From JBOGXA01 sp050694175 (GTDB lineage Bacteria; Actinomycetota; CADDZG01; WHSQ01), in NCBI GenBank assembly GCA_050694175.1, contig JBOGXA010000009.1:62001-126000 (forward strand): a stretch of 64,000 nucleotides of DNA. The letters are read 5' to 3'. The position numbers and the translations under genes were made by a program. Below are positions 8,358 through 14,702 of this stretch, one piece after another (within the stretch, counting starts at the first letter, position 1; each line of letters opens with the position of its first letter). The notes under the pieces are model-generated. The model saw nothing but the letters and a program-made list of their open reading frames with translations. It did no database searches and was not told the DNA's origin.

Positions 8358-8676
8358 CGTCGTCTCCGCCGTCATCGTCGTCTCCGCCGTCATCGTCATC
8401 GGCCGGAATCGGGGCGGCGGGAACTCCCCCGCCCGCTCCGCCACCACCGGAGGGCCGGCGGTTCACTTCCGGCCGCCTCTTCGGTGGGGGCCGTGAACGT
8501 TTCTTTTTTTTGTCTCCGCGACCGTCTCCGGGTCGGTCGTCGTCCGCCTCGACCTCCACGTCGATCGGGTCGACAACCGTTCGCGGTGCTGCACGGAGAC
8601 CGTAGAGCGCGGCCACTCCCACCCCCACTCCGACGCAAAAGGCGAGAAACATGGCTATCGCACGGCGCGTGTCCAC
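8332..8676 (-). CDS. Small membrane-anchored protein with Asp-rich repeat tail
   Basis: A 114-residue protein of unknown function. A GTG at 8676 gives a short basic N-terminus and one transmembrane helix (about 9-28). Then comes an acidic segment, a basic Lys/Arg/Pro region containing four Lys in a row, a Gly/Pro linker and a C-terminus of DDDDGG repeats ending in DDDD. The tail would be extracytoplasmic if the helix is an uncleaved signal anchor, and its charge suggests divalent cation binding (inference). It is the first gene of the sensor operon and overlaps the kinase start region in another frame. The helix, biased composition and strand agreement with the operon support coding. A start at 8652 is also possible. 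Confidence 0.6.
   Translation of the reverse strand: MDTRRAIAMFLAFCVGVGVGVAALYGLRAAPRTVVDPIDVEVEADDDRPGDGRGDKKKKRSRPPPKRRPEVNRRPSGGGGAGGGVPAAPIPADDDDGGDDDDGGDDDDGGDDDD
8341..8394 (-). repeat. 18-bp tandem repeat, three units, coding in two frames
   Basis: Three perfect copies of GATGACGGCGGAGACGAC on the minus strand. In the frame of the small membrane protein each unit reads DDDDGG. In the kinase frame each unit holds an ATG, and the GGAG of one unit sits six bases ahead of the ATG of the next. Confidence 0.9.
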
Positions 8677-8709
8677 GCCCAGACGCTCTCACCCGAGCCG
8701 CAACCAAAG

Positions 8710-8726
8710 ATGAGAGCTGCATGAGA
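8710..8726 (-). promoter_or_regulatory. Pair of TCTCAT boxes, 11-bp spacing, upstream of sensor operon
   Basis: On the minus strand TCTCAT occurs at 8726-8721 and again at 8715-8710, exactly 11 bp apart, 34 bases or more upstream of the GTG at 8676. The same box forms triplets upstream of three other genes. Likely an autoregulatory site for the OmpR-type regulator (inference). A further TCTCAT on the plus strand at 8731-8736 lies next to it. Confidence 0.55.
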
Positions 8727-8779
8727 ATTCTCTCATCTTTCTGCCCGCGGCATGTGGTTCCCACCGTGGATGAGACGTT

Positions 8780-8807
8780 TCTCACGCCCGCCTCATCGAT
8801 GTCTCAC
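8780..8807 (+). promoter_or_regulatory. Triplet of TCTCAC-type boxes, 11-bp spacing
   Basis: TCTCAC at 8780, CCTCAT at 8791 and TCTCAC at 8802, each start 11 bp from the next, on the strand of the Ser/Thr kinase gene and ending 56 bases before its GTG. The phasing puts all boxes on one face of the helix, as in PhoB/OmpR-type operators. Confidence 0.6.
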
Positions 8808-8862
8808 CTGCGTCGCCGAGAGTGATGCCGTCGAAGACACGACGACCAAGAAAAGGAGATCT

Positions 8863-9801
8863 GTGACGGGTACAGCGCCGGCGGAGGTAAGGGCGCTCGA
8901 CGAGAGCGCCATTCCTCCCGTCGAAGAGAAAAACGACGAGAAGTGGCGCTTCGAGGAAGGGGACGAGATCGCCCCCGGACGTCACGCGATTCGCCTGTTG
9001 GGCGGTGGTCACAAGTACGAGGCCTACCTCGCGTGGGACGACAACCTGTACGCGCTCGTCGTTGCAAAACTATTGAGGCCGCACCTCGTAACCGACAAGT
9101 CGGCTCTCCGAACGCTCAAGGCCGAAGCTCACGCGCTTCGTCACCTCAACCATCCTGTCCTGCTGCGCTCCTTCGGAGCGGTAGTCGAAGGGGCTCACCC
9201 GCACGTCGTCCTTGAGTTCCTCGAAGGACCGCGCTTGTCGACACTGCTCCGCAAATACGGATCACTCTCGCTCGAGCAGGTGGGCCCACTCGGCCTTCAG
9301 CTTTGTTCGGCACTTCAATACATGCACAACGAATCGATGGTGCATCTCGACGTCAAGCCTCGCAACATCATCATGGGCGCGACGCCCCGACTGATAGACC
9401 TGTCGGTTGCTCGGACATTCGACGAGGCGGCGGGCGCGGATCAGCCGATCGGCACCGACGCATATATGGCGCCCGAGCAGTGCGATCCGGTCGGACGGGG
9501 TGGCATGGGACCCGCCGCAGATGTCTGGGGCTGGGGCGTCACGATGTACGAGTCGATCACGGGCACCCTCCCGTGGCCGCGCCGCGAGAGCGAAGGAGAG
9601 CGATACCCGCAACTAGAGACGGATCCGGCGCCGATCGAAAAGCCGTTGCCGGTCCCAATCGTCGCCGCGCTTACGAGCTCTCTCGAGGAACGTCCCGAGG
9701 ATCGACCTACGCCGGCCGAGGTGGCGGAGACGCTCGAACCTTTCATCGCCTCGCTTCCCCGCCGCCCAGTGCTGACGCGACTTCGACCGCGACTCCGGTA
9801 G
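8863..9801 (+). CDS. Soluble Ser/Thr protein kinase
   Basis: A 312-residue Hanks-type kinase. The ATP-anchoring Lys69 (VVAKLLRP), Glu88, catalytic loop HLDVKPRN (Asp163, Asn168), metal-binding Asp179 in LIDLSVAR, and MAPEQ are all present, so it should be active. The glycine loop is weak (RLLGGGHKYEAY), and DFG is replaced by DLS. There is no transmembrane helix or PASTA domain, unlike PknB, so it is probably cytosolic. The GTG at 8863 has AAAGGAG eight bases upstream and is preferred over the frame opening at 8752. It follows the 11-bp box triplet and faces away from the sensor operon, so it may be an output of that system. Confidence 0.88.
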   Translation: MTGTAPAEVRALDESAIPPVEEKNDEKWRFEEGDEIAPGRHAIRLLGGGHKYEAYLAWDDNLYALVVAKLLRPHLVTDKSALRTLKAEAHALRHLNHPVLLRSFGAVVEGAHPHVVLEFLEGPRLSTLLRKYGSLSLEQVGPLGLQLCSALQYMHNESMVHLDVKPRNIIMGATPRLIDLSVARTFDEAAGADQPIGTDAYMAPEQCDPVGRGGMGPAADVWGWGVTMYESITGTLPWPRRESEGERYPQLETDPAPIEKPLPVPIVAALTSSLEERPEDRPTPAEVAETLEPFIASLPRRPVLTRLRPRLR

Positions 9802-9817
9802 GCGCAAGTGAGAGCTG

Positions 9818-9845
9818 TCTCACCGTCATCTCATAGACCTCTTAG
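9818..9845 (+). promoter_or_regulatory. Triplet of TCTCAY-type boxes, 11-bp spacing
   Basis: TCTCAC at 9818, TCTCAT at 9829 and TCTTAG at 9840, each exactly 11 bp apart, 58 bases upstream of the Asp-rich repeat gene. A possible -10 (TACGGT) begins at 9856, placing the boxes across the -35 region as expected for an activator. Confidence 0.6.
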
Positions 9846-9902
9846 GGGCCGTGGCTACGGTGACAGGGACAGAAGAAAGACACCGAGGTAGGAGGTACTG
9901 GC

Positions 9903-10442
9903 ATGAATCTGGGAAGGGCAGCAATTGCAGGTCTCATTGCAGCGCTGGTCATCGGCGGGCTTGTCGCGTTCTCTGACGACAGGGTCCGTAGCGACGTCGA
10001 AGCCGTCGCCGTGGATGACGACGCCACGCTCCGGCGTGACGAGAATGACGACGATCTCGTTTCACAGGACGATGACGACGATCGTGACGACAAGACCGGT
10101 GACGGCGACAACACCAGGGGTAACGACGGCACCAGCGGTGGGAACAACACCGGAGACGGTGACGGAACGAATGGAAACGACGGCACCAACGGTGGCGACA
10201 ACACCGGTGACGGTGACAACACCAACGGCAATGACGGCACCAGCGGTGGGAACAACACCGGAGACGGTGACGGAACGAATGGAAACGACGGCACCAACGG
10301 TGGCGACAACACCGGTGACGGTGACGGAACGAACGGTAACGACAGCACCAACGGTGGCGACAACACCGGAGGTGGCTGGGGCGGTGGCGGTGGCGGTGGC
10401 GGCACCGATGACGGCGGCTCGGGTGGTGGGGGTACCACCTAG
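9903..10442 (+). CDS. Secreted or anchored Asp/Gly/Asn/Thr-repeat protein
   Basis: A 179-residue protein with one N-terminal hydrophobic helix (about 5-22), an acidic region rich in Asp, then about five 18-residue repeats of the pattern GDGDGTNGNDGTNGGDNT and a Gly-rich C-terminus. The spacing of Asp and Asn in GDGDxTNGND resembles calcium-binding loops (EF-hand-like, thrombospondin type 3), so metal binding is plausible but inferred. The ATG at 9903 has GGAGG upstream. It follows the kinase gene and has its own box triplet and possible promoter. The design (helix plus acidic tail) matches the small protein at 8332. A hairpin at 10460 ends the unit. Confidence 0.75.
   Translation: MNLGRAAIAGLIAALVIGGLVAFSDDRVRSDVEAVAVDDDATLRRDENDDDLVSQDDDDDRDDKTGDGDNTRGNDGTSGGNNTGDGDGTNGNDGTNGGDNTGDGDNTNGNDGTSGGNNTGDGDGTNGNDGTNGGDNTGDGDGTNGNDSTNGGDNTGGGWGGGGGGGGTDDGGSGGGGTT
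10089..10373 (+). repeat. 54-bp repeats with a 108-bp higher-order period
   Basis: Within the Asp-rich gene the 54-bp coding unit recurs about five times. The segment starting GACGGCACCAGCGGTGGG at 10125 returns almost unchanged at 10233, 108 bases later, which suggests recent duplication of a two-unit block. Such arrays can change length by recombination. Confidence 0.85.
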
Positions 10443-10459
10443 ATATCCCCTAAAGGCCG

Positions 10460-10485
10460 GCGGGCGCCCCTCACCGGGCGCCCGC
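10460..10485. terminator. GC-rich hairpin between convergent genes
   Basis: A perfect 10-bp stem (GCGGGCGCCC and its complement) with a 6-base loop, lying between the stops of the Asp-rich gene and the MerR gene. There is no T run, as is common for actinobacterial terminators. Confidence 0.55.
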
Positions 10486-10517
10486 TGCGCGTCCGGCCGG
10501 TGCGTCGCCCGGCGTGC

Positions 10518-11264
10518 TTACACGGCTTCCTCATCTACGGCATCGCGCCCGCGCTCCAGCTCACGCCCGAACGCATCCTCAACCGCTCGTTTCATAGTCG
10601 TCTGGAAGGCGGCGACGAGCACGTCCGAAGCCAGCGGTCGGAGCCGCTCGACGCCCTCCCGCACCCGCGGCCACTCGTCCGCCGGCCGGCCCTTCTTCTC
10701 AAAGGGTCGCCACACCTCCTCGATGAACAGCTGGACGAACGCGCCGGCGATACCTTCGGCATGATGAAGAAGCGCTTCGACGACGTCGAGGCGGCGATCA
10801 AACGGCACGCCCAGATCCGAAAGCTCACTGTCGGCACGCAGCAAGCTGGGCATGCTGATCTCGAAGCGATCGCCCGGAAGCGGCGTGACGAGACCTAGCC
10901 GGACCGCGCGGTCGACCACTTCTGGTGGCGGCGCGCCGGCGAGGTCGTAGAGCTCCCGGGCCCCCAAGACCTCCGGCGCCTCGGGCCCCCACGGCGCCAT
11001 TAGGGCACGCTCGAACTGGAGCATCTCCTGCCCTGCCCCCGGCGGCGCCGCATCGAGCAGCCTCTTGATCGCATGGAGATTGAACCCGGCCGCTTGCATG
11101 TCCCGGATGAGGCGCAGCCTCGCCAGGTGCTCGTCACCGTAGTAGCCGGTGCGCCCTCGTAGCTCCGGCGGCGGTAACAGCCCCCTCGTCTGGTGGGCCC
11201 GCACGTTGCGAACCGTCATCCCCGCCCGGTGGGCCAGCTCGTCGATGGTTAGCTCGTCGCTCAT
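10518..11264 (-). CDS. MerR-family transcriptional regulator
   Basis: A 248-residue regulator. The N-terminal MerR helix-turn-helix and wing (about 5-75) read DELAHRAGMTVRNVRAHQTR and GYYGDEHLARLRLIRDMQ. The C-terminal 170 residues are helical without Cys metal ligands, so the inducer is probably organic rather than a metal. The ATG at 11264 has GGAGG-like sequence upstream (ATGAGC preceded by TACCTCC on the complement). It is divergent from the membrane protein gene at 11316, with a 26-bp palindrome between them, so it very likely controls that gene and itself. Confidence 0.87.
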   Translation of the reverse strand: MSDELTIDELAHRAGMTVRNVRAHQTRGLLPPPELRGRTGYYGDEHLARLRLIRDMQAAGFNLHAIKRLLDAAPPGAGQEMLQFERALMAPWGPEAPEVLGARELYDLAGAPPPEVVDRAVRLGLVTPLPGDRFEISMPSLLRADSELSDLGVPFDRRLDVVEALLHHAEGIAGAFVQLFIEEVWRPFEKKGRPADEWPRVREGVERLRPLASDVLVAAFQTTMKRAVEDAFGRELERGRDAVDEEAV

Positions 11265-11284
11265 GGAGGTATACTACACAGAAA

Positions 11285-11310
11285 TATGTAACTCTCTATT
11301 GAGGTACATA
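11285..11310. promoter_or_regulatory. 26-bp palindromic operator between MerR gene and membrane protein gene
   Basis: Half-sites TATGTAACTC and GAGGTACATA (9 of 10 positions complementary) flank a 6-base centre TCTATT. A third partial half-site, GAGGTATACT, lies at 11266-11275 next to the regulator start. The palindrome ends 5 bases before the ATG of the membrane gene, within the only AT-rich stretch in the area, so it probably overlaps both promoters. Confidence 0.65.
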
Positions 11311-11315
11311 AAACC

Positions 11316-12191
11316 ATGAAGAAAATCGCCGGATTTCAGCTTGCACACGCGGGTCCCCCGGCAGGAGGGGCACCCCTCGAGGACGTCATCGCGGCGACCG
11401 TCGTAGCGCTGGTGGCGGTCGGATTCCTCGCGGTCGTGGCGATCCGATTCCGGCGCGGAGGCGTCGCGCCCCTGCGCCGTCTTGGCGGGGCGGCCGGACG
11501 GCTCCTCGGTCTGCCGGCGTGGGTCGCTCTTCCGTCAATCGTGTGCTCGGCATCACTGCTCGTCGCGGTCTTCGGCTACTACTGGGACGTCGCTACCCAC
11601 ATCGACAACGGCCGCGACCAGGGCCCCTTTGCCAACCCCGCGCACTTCCCCATCCTGTTCGGCCTCGCGGGCGTTGCCCTCGCGGGCTATCTGGCCGTGC
11701 TGCTGTGCGACGGGTGCGAGACGCGCCGGGGTGTCCGCGTCGCGGGGTGGACTATTCCGCTCGGCGGGCTCCTTCTGTTGGTGTCGGGCGCGCTCGCCCT
11801 CGCCGGCTTTCCTCTCGACGATTTGTGGCACCGGCTGTTCGGTCAGGACGTAACCCTGTGGGGGCCGACCCACATTCAGATGGTCGGCGGCGCGTCACTT
11901 GCGACGCTTGCCTTGTGGGTGCTCCTGGCCGAGGGAAATGAGACCGTCCCAGAGTCTCGCGGACGATTCTCCTTCCTCCGCAAGAAAGATCCCGTGATCG
12001 CCGGCGCGTTCTTGGTCGCCCTGTCGACTCTTCAAGGGGAGTTCGACTTCGGGGTGCCCCAATTTCGCCTCGTCTACCAGCCGATCCTGCTGATGCTTGC
12101 CGCCTCAATCGGCCTTGTGGTCGCGCGCAGTGTCTCGGTAAGGGGGGCGCGCTCAAGGCCGCGCTCGTCTTTGTCCTTCTGCGCGGTCTGA
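11316..12191 (+). CDS. Polytopic membrane protein of unknown function, N-terminal part (frameshifted)
   Basis: About 277 meaningful residues with seven or more hydrophobic helices, starting MKKIAGFQLAHAGPPAGG with a His soon after the start. A soluble stretch between helices contains HIDNGRDQGPFANPAHFP, and HIQMV occurs later, so histidines cluster near the membrane. I do not recognise the family. At the run of six G (12142-12147) the reading frame breaks. The continuation (GALKAALVFVLLRGLISLAV) is in the next frame, so this and the following entry are one gene of about 611 residues. Expression is probably controlled by the divergent MerR regulator, and the DM13 gene follows downstream. Confidence 0.7.
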   Translation: MKKIAGFQLAHAGPPAGGAPLEDVIAATVVALVAVGFLAVVAIRFRRGGVAPLRRLGGAAGRLLGLPAWVALPSIVCSASLLVAVFGYYWDVATHIDNGRDQGPFANPAHFPILFGLAGVALAGYLAVLLCDGCETRRGVRVAGWTIPLGGLLLLVSGALALAGFPLDDLWHRLFGQDVTLWGPTHIQMVGGASLATLALWVLLAEGNETVPESRGRFSFLRKKDPVIAGAFLVALSTLQGEFDFGVPQFRLVYQPILLMLAASIGLVVARSVSVRGARSRPRSSLSFCAV

Positions 12192-13150
12192 TCAGCCTTG
12201 CCGTCGGCCCGGGACTGGGTCGCATCACGATGCACTTCCCGCTCTATCTCGTGGAGGCGGCCGTCGTCGAGCTAATCGCCTTGCGCGTGTCGCCGGCGCG
12301 CCGGGTGGTTTTCGGGGTCGCCGCGGGAGCCGGTATCGGCTCGTTCGGCCTTGCCGCCGAATGGGCGTGGAGTCACCTGTGGATGCCGATCCCGTGGCCG
12401 GCCGAGTTGTTACCGGAGGCGATTGTCCTCGGTCTCGCCGCCGCACTCGCCGGTGGGGTGCTCGGAGGCCTCGTCGGGCGTTCCCTGCTCGGAGACGGCC
12501 GCGAGCCCGTCCCGTCGTGGATCGCGATCGCCGCCGGCGCGGCCGCGATCGCATGCCTCGCGTGGCCCGCGCCGATGGGCTCGGTGCCGGACATACGCGC
12601 GCGCGTATCCCTGCAGGAGGCGCAGGCGGGAGCCGGGCGCATGGCGGTCGCGACCGTGCGGTTGGATCCCGCGAACGCCGCCGACGACGCGGTCTGGTTC
12701 CACGCCCTCGCATGGCAGGGGCTCGACTGGGAACGCGGCGAGAGCCGGCTCGAGGATGTGATGGAGGTTGGAGACGGTGTCTATCGAACGAGGGAGCCGG
12801 TGCCCGTGGGAGGCGCCTGGAAGAGCATGCTCCGCCTCCATGTCGACGACCGGCTGCTGGCCCTGCCCCTTTACCTGCCCGAGGACCGTGGCATTCCGGC
12901 ACCAGGGGTCCCCGCTCCGCCCGATTTCGAAAGGTCTTTTGTAACCGACAAGGAGATCGTTCAGCGGGAAGCGATCACAACAAACGTCGGCCTCCAAAGG
13001 ATCGGGTACTCCGTGCTACTCGCGATCGGGGTGGTGTGGATCGGGATGTTCGCGTGGGGCCTCGCCCGGCTGGTTCGCAGCGAGCGCGCGGGCCCGCGTC
13101 CGACCGCACACGTGCAATCAGTTACGGGACGAGAGTTAATGGATTCTTAA
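12146..13150 (+). CDS. Polytopic membrane protein of unknown function, C-terminal part (frameshifted)
   Basis: This frame continues the helix-rich protein interrupted at 12142-12147. An extra G in that run restores one frame. It adds about five helices, then a soluble domain of roughly 130 residues (about 12600-12990) with beta character (MAVATVRLDPANAADDAVWF, then KSMLRLHVDDRLLALPLYLP), and a final helix. The soluble domain reminds me of small Ig-like or copper-resistance-type beta modules, but the match is not good enough to name. An ATG at 12230 could serve as start only if the break is genuine. Confidence 0.65.
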   Translation, partial: GALKAALVFVLLRGLISLAVGPGLGRITMHFPLYLVEAAVVELIALRVSPARRVVFGVAAGAGIGSFGLAAEWAWSHLWMPIPWPAELLPEAIVLGLAAALAGGVLGGLVGRSLLGDGREPVPSWIAIAAGAAAIACLAWPAPMGSVPDIRARVSLQEAQAGAGRMAVATVRLDPANAADDAVWFHALAWQGLDWERGESRLEDVMEVGDGVYRTREPVPVGGAWKSMLRLHVDDRLLALPLYLPEDRGIPAPGVPAPPDFERSFVTDKEIVQREAITTNVGLQRIGYSVLLAIGVVWIGMFAWGLARLVRSERAGPRPTAHVQSVTGRELMDS

Positions 13151-13219
13151 GCCGCGCCGACAAACAATCACCGCCGTAGTGGTTCCATTACTTCAAAGGC
13201 AGACCCACGGAGGTAAGTG

Positions 13220-13768
13220 ATGAGCAGGCTGCGAGCTTTCGTCGGTGCGCATCCCCTGATCACCGGCGGCATGGCGGTTGCGGCGGCGGCAATCGTCGTC
13301 GCCCTCTACTGGTTCGAACCCCAGGCGCTCATCCTCGACGAGCACGTCGAGGAGGCGCTACCCGCCGCTCGGACACAAGAGGACGGGGACGAGCGCCCCG
13401 AGGTGGGATCGAAGGGGGCCCAGACGGACATCGCAACCCTTTCCCGAGGGCGGTTCCGGGAGCTGGCGCACTCCGCGCGCGGAACGGCGCGTCTCCTAAG
13501 AACCGGCGACGGTTCGTTGTTCGTTCGCTTCGAGGATTTCGAGGTGGAGAATGGCCCCGACCTCCGCGTCTACCTATCGGCCGCTCCCCCGATCTCGGAC
13601 TCGCGCTTTGACGTCGACTTCGTCGACCTCGGAGATCTAAAGGGCAATGTTGGGAGTCAGAACTACCGGATACCAGCCGACGCCGACGTCGATCGCTTCA
13701 AGAGCGTTGTCGTCTGGTGCCGTCGTTTCTCGGTCGGCTTCGCAGTCGCTCCCATCAGCGCCACCTGA
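13220..13768 (+). CDS. DM13-domain membrane-anchored protein
   Basis: About 182 residues. One N-terminal helix (about 12-32) anchors it. Residues about 75-178 match a DM13 domain: RFRELAHSARGTARLLRTGDGSLFVRFEDF, DLRVYLS, then the conserved NVGSQNYRIPADADV and VVWCRRFSVGFAVAPI. The single Cys in WCRRFSV is the conserved one proposed to function in redox or electron transfer. Substrate is unknown. The ATG at 13220 has GGAGG at 13209-13213 and is preferred to the GTG at 13217. It lies 69 bases after the membrane protein gene on the same strand and is probably part of that unit. Confidence 0.85.
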   Translation: MSRLRAFVGAHPLITGGMAVAAAAIVVALYWFEPQALILDEHVEEALPAARTQEDGDERPEVGSKGAQTDIATLSRGRFRELAHSARGTARLLRTGDGSLFVRFEDFEVENGPDLRVYLSAAPPISDSRFDVDFVDLGDLKGNVGSQNYRIPADADVDRFKSVVVWCRRFSVGFAVAPISAT

Positions 13769-14036
13769 CCTCCCGGACCCTCGTCGGGATCACTCCGTAG
13801 CCCCTCATAGGCGCGGCACAGGCGCCGGGATGCGTCCGCCTCCTCCCGGGCGTTTTGGATCGACCCGCCGGCTGCCCTCTCGTCGAGCTCACGAAGAACG
13901 GTGACCAGCGAACCAGTGAGGTGAGAAAGAAGGTTCATCGGCACACCGTAGACGGCTCAGGTTTCGGGAGCATGTCGAGCTCGTTAAGTACGGGCAAAAT
14001 CGGGCCGGACGCGGCTTTTCCCGCGTCCACGACCGC

Positions 14037-14702
14037 TCAACCGAGCCAGCCCGGCCGGACGAGGCCGGTCTCGTAGGCAAACACGACGAGCTGGGCCCGG
14101 TCGCGCGCTCCGAGCTTGACCATGGCGCGGCTCACGTGCGTCTTCGCCGTCGCCGGGCTCACCACCAGCCGTTCGGCGATCTCTTCATTGGACAGACCCT
14201 CCGCGACAAGACCCATAACCTCGCGCTCTCGGTCGGTCAGCATCTCGAGATCGCGTGCGGGCCGCGGTTGTCTCGACCGGGCCGCGAATTCGGCGACGAG
14301 CCGTTTGGTGACGCCCGGGGACAGCAACGCGTCGCCCTCGGCGACCGCTCGCACGCCGAGGATGAGCTCGGACGGCTCCGTGTTCTTTACAAGAAAGCCG
14401 CTCGCTCCGGCGCGCAACGCTTCGAAGACATACTCATCGAGATCGAAGGTGGTGAGGATCACGACGCGAACTCCGTTCAGCTTCTCGTCGGCGGCTATCT
14501 CCTTAGTCGCGGCAAGTCCATCGGTACCCGGCATACGGATATCCATGAGGACGACGTCCGGCATCAGATCGCGCGCGAGCGCGGTGACCTCGGCGCCGTC
14601 GATCGCCTCGCCGACGACGTCGATGTCGTCCTGCGCATCGAGTAGTGCCTTGAAGCCGGCCCGCACGAGCGCCTGGTCGTCGGCGATAACCACGCGAATC
14701 AA
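14037..14702 (-). CDS. NarL/LuxR-family response regulator
   Basis: A 221-residue regulator. The receiver domain has ADDQ (acidic pocket), Asp54 in VVLMDIRMPG, the Thr of ILTTFD and Lys of LVKNTEP. The C-terminal LuxR-type helix-turn-helix reads LTDREREVMGLVAEGLSNEEIAERLVVSPATAKTHVSR, split around the recognition helix. It overlaps the kinase gene upstream by four bases, so they form a pair. The 28-bp palindrome at 15934-15961, upstream of the kinase gene, is a candidate autoregulatory site. The C-terminus QLVVFAYETGLVRPGW is typical of actinobacterial members. Confidence 0.92.
   Translation of the reverse strand: MIRVVIADDQALVRAGFKALLDAQDDIDVVGEAIDGAEVTALARDLMPDVVLMDIRMPGTDGLAATKEIAADEKLNGVRVVILTTFDLDEYVFEALRAGASGFLVKNTEPSELILGVRAVAEGDALLSPGVTKRLVAEFAARSRQPRPARDLEMLTDREREVMGLVAEGLSNEEIAERLVVSPATAKTHVSRAMVKLGARDRAQLVVFAYETGLVRPGWLG

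Noticed and set aside
8504..8511. Run of eight A (minus strand) as a programmed frameshift joining the Asp-rich protein to the kinase
   Set aside because: The kinase frame has a stop (TGA near 8463) between the run and its first start codon, so slippage there could not produce a fusion.
7143..8825. 560-residue open frame on the plus strand
   Set aside because: It is the antisense frame of the sensor kinase gene, with no domain resemblance and a composition rich in Arg and His.
13663..13938. Possible small minus-strand gene with a plausible helical N-terminus
   Set aside because: It overlaps the DM13 gene by more than 100 bases, has no ribosome site before its ATG, and its second half is antisense sequence. 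It could be a real small gene of about 60 residues but support is too weak.
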